This document shows, one piece after another, positions 20,777-30,947 of a stretch of DNA of 64,000 nucleotides. The notes under the pieces were generated by a model, which saw nothing but the letters and a program-made list of their open reading frames with translations, made no database searches and had not been told where the DNA came from. A program made the translations under genes and the position numbers. Source of the DNA: Manihot esculenta (lineage: Eukaryota; Streptophyta; Magnoliopsida; Malpighiales; Euphorbiaceae); contig NC_035170.2 in the NCBI RefSeq assembly GCF_001659605.2, positions 13,434,502 through 13,498,501 on the forward strand, given 5' to 3'. The number at the start of each line of letters is the position of its first letter. Position 1 is the stretch's first letter.

Positions 20777-23700
20777 TTGCTTGACAATTCCACCAGATTG
20801 GTCACTCACATTGGTAATATTAAATTGAATACTAGAATTGTGCTATACAATGTCCTGTATATTCCTTCATTCAGCTGTAATTTACTATCCGTCAGTTTGC
20901 TCACCAGGACGTGTGGATTATCCATGCACTCATTTCCTGAATATTGTTTATTCCAGGATTTACAGACTAGTGACGTTTTGGCAAAGGAGAGTGTGGTTGG
21001 AGACCTTTATTATTTGACAAAAGAATCTTTCAACAAGCAAAACAGTTGTAATTCTGTTTCCCGTTGTTTTGAACATAATAAACACTTGGCCATGCTTTGG
21101 CATGCTAGGCTGGGACACGTTTCTTTTAAACGGTTGAGACATGTGGATGGAGTTGCCAAATGTGATTACACTGAATTAATGTGTCCAGTTTGCCCTGTTG
21201 CAAAACAAACAAGATTGTCTTTTCCTACTAGCACCATTACTTCTGAGCACGTGTTTGATTTGATTCATGTTGATTTGTGGGGACCATATAAGTTGAAGTC
21301 CATTACAAATGCCATTTATATGTTAACTATTGTCGATGACTATAGCCGGTTTTGTTGGACTTATATGTTAAAAACTAAAGATCAAGTGTTGCTTGCTTTG
21401 AAATCCTTTTTTAATTATGTACTTACACACTTTGGTAAACGGATTAAGGTTCTTCGTACAGATAACAGAACAGAATTTGTCAATTCTGCATGTAGTTCTT
21501 TTTTACAGGAACATGGCACCTTGCATCAACATACTTGTGTTTATACTCCTCAGCAAAATGGAGTTGTTGAACGGAAGCATCGTACCCTTTTGAATATAGC
21601 TCGTACCTTACTTTTCCAATCTAAACTCCCTTCCAATTTTTGGTCTGAATTATTATTGGTTGCTACGCACATTACTAACTGTTTACCATCAGAAAATTTG
21701 GGTTGGAAAACTCCATATGAACGGCTGTATGGGAAACAGGTAAATTACACTTATTTTCGCACAATTGGGTGCCTTTGTTATGCTACTAGTACTACACCAC
21801 ATAAACAAAAGTTTGACCCAAGAGCCTTTCCTTGCGTTTTGTTAGGATATGCTCCAAATCAAAAGGCTTATAAACTTTATTGTTTAACAACTAAGACTCT
21901 TATCCATTCACGTGATGTTGTCTTTATGGAAAATATTTTTCCTTTTCATCACACACGGCTAGCTGATGTGACCACATTTGTTTTACCCAATTGTGCTGCT
22001 GATACTGATTATATACCTCACCAGATTTCTGAACTAGATTTTCCACCTGAATCGACTTCCCCAGACCTTGTTTTTCCTTCATCCTCTTCTAATTTACCTG
22101 TTTCTCCTACTGGTACTGATGCTGGGTTACTTGAGCCAAATGACACAGTGACATCAATTATTCCCCTTTCTCCGGTTGTTCGTCGTAGTACAAGGGCAAG
22201 ACGCACTCCTGCTTGGTTTAATGACTATGATATTGATGCTTCTTCCCCTTCATAAACCTATTTTACATCTTCTCATATGTCATTTATTGCGCAGTTATCT
22301 AAAAATAAAGAACCTTGCAATTATAATGATGCTAAACAAAATATGAATTGGGTGAATGCCATGCATTTAGAGTTGTCTGCTTTAGAACGAAATAATACAT
22401 GGATGTTGACTGATTTGCCTCCTAATACTAAACCGGTTGGTTGTAAGTGGGTGTATAGGATAAAATATAATGCAGATAGAAGTATTGATCGCTATAAGGC
22501 GTGACTCATTGCCAAGGGGTACAACCAGTTGCTTGGCTTGGATTATCATCATACTTTTTCCCCGGTTGCAAAATTGGTTACAGTTCGTGTTTTTCTAACT
22601 ATAGTAGCTGCTTATTCTTGGAATGTTCAATAACTGGACATCAATAACGCTTATTTACATGGTGCTATTGATGAAGATATCTATATGGAGGTTTCTCCAG
22701 GTTATGACAAAGCCACAAAAGGACAGGTTTGCAAGTTGCAGAGGTCACTTTATGGGTTAAAGCAAGCCGACAGACAGTGGAATAAGGAATTGACTGCTAC
22801 TTTAATGAGCCAGGGGTTTTCTCAGTCTTCTTTTGATCATTGTTTGTTTACTAAAGGCCATGGTGACTCTTTTATTGCACTCTTGGTTTATGTTGATGAT
22901 TGCTTGATTTCTAGTCCTTCTGCAGATTTGATTTCAGACTTAAAAGGTTTTTTAGACAAGAAGTTTACAATCAAAGATCTTGGCGATGTCAAGTATTTTT
23001 TGGGGATCAAAGTGGCACGTACTGCAGCTGGAATTTTCCTTACTCAACATAAATTTATCATGGATATTATTCATGATACTGGTTTACACGATGCCAAGCC
23101 CGCGGACAGTCCTTATATTCAAGGCATGAAACTCCGCACAGATATGGGACACCCATTTCAGGATGTAGGAAGTTACAGGCGTCTTATCGGACGTTTACTT
23201 TATTTATCCATGACTCGGCCTGACATCAGTTATGCAGTTCAACAACTTACTCAGTTTATACAACATCCTCATCAATCTCATCTCAAGGCTGCTCTTACTA
23301 TTGTCAAATACTTGAAGGGCACTAGTTATACTGGTTTGTTTTTACCATCTACGAATGACTTGAAAATTCGGGCATTTTCCGACGCCGATTGGGCGTCTTG
23401 TGTTGATACTAGAAAGTCCATTACTGGTTTTTGTATTTTTTTGGGGACTTCGTTAATTTCATGGAAGACTAAGAAGCAATCGATAGTTAGTCGGTCCTCG
23501 GTGAAATCCGAATATCGGGCCATGGCTTCCACCGTGTGTGAACTTCAGTGGTTAGTTTCTCTATTAACTGCTTTTCAACTTCGCATTGCTAAGCCTATTC
23601 CTCTTCATTGTGACAATAAGGCAACCATACATATTGCTGCCAATCCCGTTTTTCACGAGCGCACTAAACACATTGACATAGATTGTCATGTGGTTCGGAA

Positions 23701-23800
23701 TCAATTGCAAGCTGGCCTTATTTGCACTCCATATCTTCCATCTTCTATGCAGCTTGCTGACATGTTTACTAAATCCTTGCCTTCCTATTCTTATCGATAG
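20777..23800 (+). pseudogene. Copia pol (partial PR, INT, RT, RNase H) with three stops
   Basis: One reading frame interrupted at 22253 (TAA), 22502 (TGA) and 22631 (TAA). Order: the tail of the protease/GAG-pre-integrase region (LYNVLYIPSFSCNLLSVS), and the zinc-binding HHCC region (WHARLGHVSFKRL ... CPVCPVAKQ). The integrase core has acidic residues in VDLWGP, LRTDN and VVERKH. The reverse transcriptase has QLDINNAYLHG-like sequence around the third stop and the YVDD catalytic box near 22889. RNase H has FSDADWASC and SSVKSEYRAMA. The second stop, in the position where related elements have an Arg codon, fits CGA to TGA; the third fits CAA to TAA. All three can be explained by C-to-T change. 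Confidence 0.93.
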
Positions 23801-23856
23801 TTTGTTTCCAAGCTTGGTCTAGTCGATTTCTCTCCGCCACCAGCTTGAGGGGCGGG

Positions 23857-24111
23857 TGTAAAGGATATCTCTTGTAACAAACCTTGTAACAAACCTTGCG
23901 AGTAGGACTCCTTTAGAATAGTTCTGTTGTAACAAACCTTGCGAGTAGGACTCCATTAGAATAGTTCTGTTATAACTATTTTTTATTTATTTTGTATATA
24001 AATATCTAAGATCAGTAGTAGTCTAATATAAAAAAGAGGAGTCTGACATTCAGCTCCGTTATTCAATTATGCTTTTATTTTACTTTTGCTGGTTTGTTTA
24101 AATCCTCTAGA
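23857..24111 (+). repeat. Copia 3' LTR
   Basis: 255 bp, same ends as the 5' LTR. It differs at about eight positions, mostly transitions. A purine-rich tract (TTGAGGGGCGGG) lies immediately upstream. Confidence 0.9.
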
Positions 24112-24116
24112 ATATA

Positions 24117-24829
24117 TCATATAATTTATTTTTTAAAGTGCATATAAAATTGACAATTTATCATATCATATGTATATAATTAATTAATTTACTATATAAT
24201 AAATATATATATATAATTAATAATATGATTGTTATAAAATAATTTTTTTTATGTATATATCATTTTTATTATATAAAAATAAAAAGGATAAATAATTATT
24301 TAGTTCTGAGGTTTGACAATATTAATTAATTAGTTCCTCAATTTAAAAATTCAATTAATTAATACATATAATTTAATTTTGTTAATAGTGTGATCCTTCT
24401 ATTATTCAAATTAAGATTAAAAACTCTGTTAAGTGTTACAAAATGACTTTAATAACCTTTGATTATGAAAAAGAAAAGGATTAATTAGGTTAGCGCAGTG
24501 AGGTTCCCTATTCCAACACAAGATGTTAGTTTTTAGTCCCTCTAACTAAAATTGCAGGCGAATTTTGGGTTGAACCTTATAATTTAACCACACACTCTCT
24601 CTTTGATACTGATCTTGATTGAGCAACAATCTGTATGAGGTTTCTACATTATTCACGAAAGAGTGCATTTCAAGGTGCGATTCTGTATTTTAGTTTTCTT
24701 CATGCGGTAAACTTATATTTGAGTTTCTTGGTTACAGATTTAGTAACCCTTATCTATGAATCATAATTTTCTGTTTTCGAATGAATTCTTACGTGTTTAA
24801 TGAAATATTTTCTATTTTACTGTTAATGT
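24117..24829. other. AT-rich intergenic DNA
   Basis: No gene seen. A moderately GC-rich part (24480-24700) precedes a possible start of the decayed transposase gene described at 27470-28591. Confidence 0.35.
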
Positions 24830-24884
24830 AGATGGATTATCCAAGCCAGTATTTTAATTTGGTGCTTCCTTATAAAGGGATCAT

Positions 24885-25296
24885 ATAGGGATGAGCAGTA
24901 TTCGGTTCAAACTAAAAAAATCAATCCAAATTAATTTAAAAATTCGATTCGATTCGATTTTTTTTATTTTGATTTGATTTAATTTTTAGTTTAAAAAATT
25001 TTGATTATTTTAGTTCGATTCGATTTTAATCAGAAAAAAATTGAAAAAATTAAACCGAACTGATTAATGATAATAGTATATTATTTTTGATAATATAGAG
25101 AGATTAAACTATAATTAAGGTTTTAATGTTTCAATTAAATTTTAGAATATTAAAAATAAGATGTAAAAAATAAAAAGTCCATTAACAAGTTCAATTGATC
25201 AAACCAAATTGAATTAAACCGAATCAGACTAATTTAATTCGATTCGATTTCTGTTCAAAACCAATTCGATTTAATTTTTATAAATACTAAAATTTT
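24885..25296. repeat. GATTCGATT-rich degenerate repeat
   Basis: Many overlapping copies of ATTCGATTCGATT, AATTAAACCGAA and their complements. The left part (TTCGGTTCAAACTAA) and right part (CCAATTCGATTTAATTTT) are partly complementary, a foldback structure common in plant genomes. It probably continues after the solo LTR at 27428 (TTCGATTTATTCGATTCTG). Confidence 0.55.
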
Positions 25297-25474
25297 TGTA
25301 ATACCCGGCTCGAGTCCGGCCTCGGAATTCCTGTTGTCTGGTGGAATCTCGGGTGTCGGAACCCTCGAGAAGGGAAGACATATGTTTTCATGTGTGTTTT
25401 AAGAGTTTTGAATAGTTTAAAGTGTTAAAGGAAATGAGTTTTGCAAGAAAAGCAATAAGGGAGAAATGCAAAGG

Positions 25475-26335
25475 TTCGGCCGCCGAAGGTCACTTTCGGC
25501 CGCCGAACATTGCATGGTTTCGGATTCACGTTCGGCTGCCGAAGGTGGTCTGGCCAGCCACCTATTTAAGGGCCAAAGGTCGGTGGAAGGAGGATATTTC
25601 TCCTTCACTTGCAGCCAGAGGTGAGTTCCAGCCTCTCCCAAGTTGACTTTCATGTTTTTCATGTTTTTCACCAAATCTTTCAAGGGTTTTAAGAGTTTGG
25701 GTGTGTTTTGAAGGTTTTGAGCAAAACTAGTAAGTTTGGAAGTTTGGAGCTGTGGAAGAGGTTTTCTTCATATCTCCACGTTAGGATCACTCATCCTCAA
25801 GTTCTTAAGGAGGTAAGGGTGGATCCTGAACTTCTTTGATGCTTTTTAAAGGTTGTATGAAAGTTTGATGGGTAGTATGCATGATTAGGTTTAGGTGAGG
25901 TTTTTGGGAGATGTGTATGTTCAAGCATGTTAAGTGTTGTTTGTATGTGTCTTGGGGTGATAAGTGAGTTATAGGCCTTTTTGTGCATGTTTTATGGTAT
26001 GTGCTAGTTGGGAGTAGTTGATATGCATGTTGGGTAAGTTTGGGGGAAAGGTTTGCATGAAACAGAGCAGGGTTCTGCCCAACGGGCAAAACCAGGTTCG
26101 GCCGCCGAAGGAAGGTTCGGCCGCCGAACCCCTTGTGGAGGTAGTTTCGGCTGCCAAAGCTTGCCCCCGAAACTTGGGACTTTCGTCTCTAGAGGCAAGG
26201 TTCGGCTGCCGAAAGTGCCGCCGAAGGTTGAGTTTCATCTCTGGACGAGACTTTCGGCCGCCGAAGGTGCCGCCGAACATGCATGAGTTTCGTCTCTGGA
26301 GAGGGGTTTCGGCCGCCGAACCTGCCGCCGAACGT
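25475..26335. repeat. GCCGCC palindrome clusters in the solo LTR
   Basis: Copies of TTCGGCCGCCGAA or near variants occur at about 25476-25550 (upstream of the TATA-like box) and densely at 26097-26335. Each is a near-perfect palindrome that can form a short stem, and each carries the GCCGCC core. Equivalent clusters lie in the other LTRs at 29795-30075, 30630-30690, 37268-37560, 38090-38165, 46865-47105, 48198-48435 and 49000-49115. Confidence 0.85.
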
Positions 26336-27020
26336 GCCCTGTCCAGCTTTCTTTTGCATGTTTTATGTGATTGTTTGAGGATCTTTTAGAGGGTTTTTGG
26401 GGAGTTTCTTAGAGATGTTCTTGAGTTAGTTTGGTCCCTCATTTGAATCCACCTGTGTAGGTACGGACCAGAGGAACCCCAGAGAGCAGCAGTGAGCACT
26501 GTTTCAGAATCGACAGAGTGAGTACAGAGTCAGCCAGAGGTGAGTGGAACTTCTCTTTTCAGAACTAAACGGCTTTGAGCATATATCATGCATCATAATG
26601 AGTCTAGTAGGATGATTGCATTAGTTTCACGAATATGATGCATTGCATAATACGATGCGTATGAGGCTGTGGATAGACCAAGGAGACTCCAATAGCCCAA
26701 GCTCTGTTATAAGACCTGGCCGGGCCAGGCAGCCATCTGTAGGTAAGACCTGACTAGGTCAGGCAGCAGAGATAGTAAGACCTGGCTGGGCCAAGCAGGC
26801 AGAGTGGTAAGACCTGGCCGGGCCAGGCAGATTGAGGTTGTAAGACCTGGCTAGGCTAGGCATCCTTTGAGTGGGATTGTTGGTGGTCATGTCTGATCCC
26901 TGAGATTATGTGCTGTAGTGCATTCCATGAGATCATATTTTCAACTTATGGTTTATATAATTCTGCTCATTGCGCTTGTATAGCTCATCCCTCTCCCATA
27001 TCCCCCAGGTTTGCAGGTTC
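25563..27020 (+). promoter_or_regulatory. Putative LTR promoter and spliced leader (solo LTR)
   Basis: TATA-like box at 25563-25570. Candidate donor 1 is AGAG|GTGAGT at 25621. Candidate micro-exon 25785-25812 (28 nt) lies between GTTAG and GTAAGG. Candidate exon 3, 26461-26539, lies between TGTGTAG and GTGAGTGG. A further acceptor TTTGCAG ends near 27016. The same series of motifs in the same order occurs in the minus-strand LTR at 28592-30864 and in part in the LTRs at 45680-49310. Splicing is inferred from motif conservation only. Confidence 0.45.
26711..26865. repeat. Hairpin array, five units (solo LTR)
   Basis: Five tandem units at 30-40 bp spacing, each AAGACCTGGC(C/T)(G/A)GGCCAGGCA-like. 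Each is an inverted repeat (CCTGGCC against GGCCAGG). The array lies between candidate exon 3 and candidate exon 4 of the LTR leader. Confidence 0.85.
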
Positions 27021-27469
27021 AGAGTCCAGAGGGAGTCCCGCAGGGTGTGCAAGAAGAAGAGTTATGTAATAGCTAGTGTGGACATGTACATGTAAAGAGA
27101 AAATGTATAGTGTTTAGCTTTGTGCTTGACTGATAAGAGTTGTAATCCCTTGTTGTAGACACATGATCAGTTTATGTATGTTTTCTTTTATTGTTAATAA
27201 ATATGAGAAAACCAGGCTTAACATTATGAGTTGATAGACCAGAAATAGTGCATGCACAGGTTAAGCCTTGGAGAAAAGAAAAGTGTTAATGTTTGATAGA
27301 AAATGTATTATCATGTATGGGATTTCACAGGTACACAGACAGTATAGCAGGCTTACTACGGGTCCCGGCGACCTTAAGTCGATCTGGATTCTAGTGCCGG
27401 TAGCAGTTCGGTTTCCGGGCTGTTACAATTTTAATCTTCGATTTATTCGATTCTGTCTATGGAATGATC

Positions 27470-28591
27470 ACTCAAATTGTAGATTACCATATTTAATGTC
27501 GCTTCTAATCAGTACTCCTTCCTATTACTTTTGGAAGATATATGCAAGTCATTTAAGAATAGTTCTGACTTGTTGGCTATAATTGCAGATAATGGAATGA
27601 CACTTGATTATGATTTTTATATTTCTATTACTATTTTTTCTTTGTCAAAGCCGTTGAAGGTTGTGAGTCCTCAGGATAGTGATATAAGATTGATGATAGT
27701 AACAATTTTAATCAAACATATTGTATTACTGAAGGAGTGTTGTTTGGGGATGAGACAATTCATATTAATGAGAATTTTTTCAATTTTGGAGATTTTACGT
27801 CACAGGTTAGGGGTACATCTGTTTCATTAAGAGGTGCTAGAGATAGGTCCGCTCCACTAGGAGGTAGTAGAGGTAGGTAAGTGCCATTAAAGGGTGGTAG
27901 AAGCAGAGGAAGCAGTAGAGGGACTAGGGTTGGATCTAACTGTGATACTGGAAAGGATAGTTAAAATGGGGATAGTTTTACTGAAAGGGGTAGTCAAATT
28001 GGGGATAGTTTTATTGGAAGGGATAGTCAAATTAGGGATAATCAAAGTGGGGATACTTCAAGGCATGCTGAGATATTAGGCACAAATATATTAGGTAATA
28101 TTTTTTAGAGTAGAGGAAGCAGCAGAGGGACTAGGGCTGGATCTAACAGTGATACTGGAAAGGGTAGTTAAATTGGGGATAGTTTTACTGGAAGGGGTAA
28201 TCAAATTGGGGATAGTTTTACTGAAAGGGGAGTAAACTTGGGAATAGTCAAAGTGGGGAGGCATGTTGAGATATTAAGCACAAATATATTAGGTAATGAA
28301 TTTTTAGATTCTTATAAAAATGGCAGTATTGCAAGGGGTGCCTAACAAGGGGTAGACCCGGAAGGAATAGATAGAATAACCCCAAGGGAATTGAAACAAC
28401 TTATCTGTATTAATAATACAGATAAGAATCGAAAAGGCAAAGCTAATGCATCTATTGGCAGAGGTAGTTTGCATCAACGAAATGACACTATTAATACAGA
28501 TAAGAATGGAAAAGGCAAAGCTAATGCATCTATTGGCAGAGGTAGTTTGCATCAACGAAATGACACTAGTAATGAAATTGAGTTTTCATTT
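27470..28591 (+). pseudogene. Decayed gene, probably MuDR-type transposase, N-terminal part
   Basis: Several frames together give readable pieces. One has ADNGMTLDYDFYISI and KPLKVVSPQDSDI, resembling the PB1-like N-terminal region of plant MULE transposases. A Gly/Ser/Arg-rich section (27890-28260) repeats GRGSQIGDSFTG-like units. A 77-bp unit is tandemly duplicated (about 28415-28490 and 28491-28567; KGKANASIGRGSLHQRNDT in both). The gene continues after the inserted Gypsy element at 38346. A possible start, MDYPSQYFNLVLPYKG, is at about 24831, cut off by the GATTCGATT repeat. Family assignment is inference; frameshifts and stops are certain. Confidence 0.45.
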
Positions 28592-30864
28592 TGTAACGAC
28601 CCCAAAATGAACCGTCACCGGCGCTAGGATTCAGGTCGGCTTAAGGCCGCCAGAACCCGTAGCAAGCCTGCTATACTCTCTGTGTACCTGTAAATCTCAT
28701 ACATGATCATACATTTTCTGTGAAAATAAAAACTCTTTTCTGAACCAAGGCTTAACCTGTGCATGCACTATCTCTGTACTCTGTACTCTGTACTCTGTAC
28801 TCTGTACCCCTGACTAGAGCTTGCTCTAGATGGGTTAACTCATACCTGTTAAGCCTGGTTTTTCACATACTCTGTAAAACATATACATATACAGATCATG
28901 TACATAACACAAGATTTACAACACCAAATAACTAAGTCAAGCACAACTTGCACTGTATACACAACTAGTACATTTCTTTAATATTACATGTCCACTCTAA
29001 GCTATTACAAATCTCTTTACTCTTTCTGTACTCTGCTGATCTTTCCCTGTACACTGTACACTGAACCTGCAAAACTGGGGTTAAGGAAGTGGGATGAGCT
29101 CTATAGCCCAGTGAGTAGAATAGTAAAACAGGTCATTAAAACATGATCTTATGGAATGCATCATATCACAGACAATTCACATCAAGGGTAAACCTGTCAC
29201 CACATAGTTCCAGTAACTATTCCGTGCCAGGCCGTAGACTGGGGTCCTGGTCTTCCTGTACTGTATTTGTATATGTGTATATAACACCTGTACTTAACAT
29301 TTGCCAGGGCGTAGACTGGGCACCTGGTCTTTACTATACCTGCCAGGCCGTAGAATGGGGTCCTGGACTTTCCTATACTTGCCAGGTCGTAGAATGGGAT
29401 CCTGGACTTCCTGTCTGGTACTATTGGATCATTCAGCATTCACCCACAACAACAAATAACTATTCAATGCAACATATTCGTGGATTCTAATGCAAACAAC
29501 TTACTGTATATTCATGATGCATGAATGATGCTAAAAGCATTTCATTTCTCAATTAAAAGATTAAGTTTAGTTCCACTCACCTCTAGCTATCTGGACTGAC
29601 TCTGCAGGCTCTGGAAACGCTGGAGCAGTACTCACTGCTGCTCTCTCTGGTTCCTCTGGTCTGTGCCTACACAGATGGACTCAAATGAGGGACCAAACTA
29701 GCTTATGAATAACTCTATTAGACTCCCCAAGAATCCCCATAAACTTACTCAAACATCCATGCAAAACATGCAAAGGAAGGCTGGACAGAACACTTTCGGC
29801 GGCAGGTTCGGCGGCCGAAAGTCCTCTCCAGAGCCGAAACTCATGCACCTTCAGCGGCCGAATCTCAACTTTCGGCAGTCGAACCCTTTCGGGGGCAAGT
29901 TTCGGGGGCTGAAAGGCACTCCAGAGACGAAAATCTCTAACCTTCGGCGGCACCTTCGGCGGCCGAAACTCCCCTCCAGAGCCGAAAGTCCAAAGGCTCG
30001 GGGGCAAGCTTAGGCAACCGAAGCCACCTCCTCAGCACGTTCGGTGGCCGAACCTTTCTTCGGCGGCCGAAGCTGGGTTCATCAGCAAGGCAGAACCTTG
30101 CTCTGCCTCACGCCAAAATGCACCAAACTCTCCCAAACTCAACCACCTCACTTCCTTAACATGTATACACCTAAGCATATGCTCAAAGGGGTCAGAAACT
30201 ACCTAAAAACCCCAACAACACAAACATATAACACATAAACATGCTTTTCTCACAAAATCATCAAAACCTCTCTTTTTACCCTATTCATGCAACTCTCTCC
30301 CAAAACCACATAAAACCTGTATAAATCGTGACAACAAGCTCAGGATCTTCCCTTACCTCTTGAAACCAAGAAGATGAACGATCCTAACATGGAGTTTTGG
30401 AGCAACTCTCCTTCAAACTCTCCAAACTTCACAACTTTGTGTGTTTAGCTCAAAACCTTCAAAATCCATAAAAATCAATCAAACCTTTGCATGATTTGAT
30501 GAAACCATGAAGAAAACTTAAGAAGGACAGGGTCTCACCTCAGAAAGTGAAAGAAAACGGCAAGAGTTATCCTTTCAACTGACTGAGGGCCTTTTATAGG
30601 TGGCTGGCCAGACCACCTTCGGCGGCCACACGTGAAACCGAAAGCCATGCATATTCGGCGGCCGAATGTCACCTTCGGCGGCCGAACCTGGCTTTTCTGC
30701 CTTGGTTCTTTTCTTTCAAAAACTCTTTTCATTTTAACTTGAAAACATTAAAACATACAATATGACTTTAGAAAAACATAAATCTTACCTTTCTACAGAT
30801 TCCGACATCCTAGATTCTATCGGACGACAAGAATTCCGATGCTGGACTCTAGCCGGGTATTACA
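28592..30864 (-). repeat. Gypsy 3' LTR (2273 bp)
   Basis: Minus strand from TGTAATACCC (30864) to GTTACA (28592). Contains TATA box CCTATAAAAGG at about 30590-30600, about 270 bp from the LTR start. The candidate micro-exon is 30383-30357 (27 nt) and candidate exon 3 is 29666-29581. A candidate exon 4 acceptor TTTTGCAG precedes 29066. A (TGTACTC)n microsatellite (about 28770-28808) is one unit longer than in the 5' LTR, which accounts for the 7-bp length difference. Confidence 0.93.
29226..29413. repeat. Hairpin array, four units (Gypsy 3' LTR)
   Basis: Four units of GCCAGGCCGTAGA(C/A)TGGGGTCCTGG-like sequence, each with CCAGG and CCTGG arms. It occupies the same slot as the array in the solo LTR, but the unit sequence is different. 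Confidence 0.8.
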
Positions 30865-30885
30865 TTCTCCCCCCCTTAAGAACAT
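30865..30885 (-). promoter_or_regulatory. Polypurine tract of the Gypsy element
   Basis: The minus strand reads AAGGGGGGGAGAA immediately before the 3' LTR, the priming site for plus-strand synthesis. Confidence 0.8.
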
Positions 30886-30947
30886 TCGTCCTCGATTGTT
30901 CCTAACACAAACAAACATATAAACATATAAAAAGGAGGAAACTCACC

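Larger units (their letters stand above)
19626..24111 (+). mobile_element. Full-length Copia LTR retrotransposon, inactive
   Basis: Two 255-bp LTRs begin TGTAAAGG and bound the element. A perfect 5-bp target duplication ATATA flanks it (19621-19625 and 24112-24116). The primer binding site TGGTATCAGAGCC follows the 5' LTR directly, and a purine-rich tract (TTGAGGGGCGGG) precedes the 3' LTR. The coding order gag-INT-RT-RNase H is Copia. The protease catalytic part and the Gag zinc knuckle are missing and three in-frame stops break pol, so it cannot move by itself. The LTRs differ at about 8 of 255 sites by my count. Confidence 0.95.
25297..27427 (+). mobile_element. Solo LTR of the long-LTR Gypsy family, + orientation
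   Basis: 2131 bp, starting TGTAATACCCGG and ending GGGCTGTTACA. It is flanked by the 5-bp duplication ATTTT (25292-25296 and 27428-27432). No internal gag-pol lies between, so it is a solo LTR left by recombination. It contains a TATA-like TATTTAAG (25563), splice-like motifs, GCCGCC palindromes and a hairpin array (separate entries). It is clearly related to, but diverged from, the LTRs of the full element at 28592-38340, and lies in opposite orientation. Confidence 0.93.

Noticed and set aside
26018..26389. Overlapping ORFs on both strands in the LTR (also 29681-30013, 37157-37483, 46750-47212, 48103-48581)
   Set aside because: They are produced by the GC-rich palindromes, which keep several frames open on both strands. 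Translations are the same Ala-Ala-Glu / Arg-Pro-Pro-Lys repeats with no conserved start or domain.
26711..26865. Regularly spaced direct repeats resembling a CRISPR array
   Set aside because: The window is a plant genome, the repeats lie inside an LTR between target-site duplications, units are imperfect and spacers short and unequal, and no cas genes exist.
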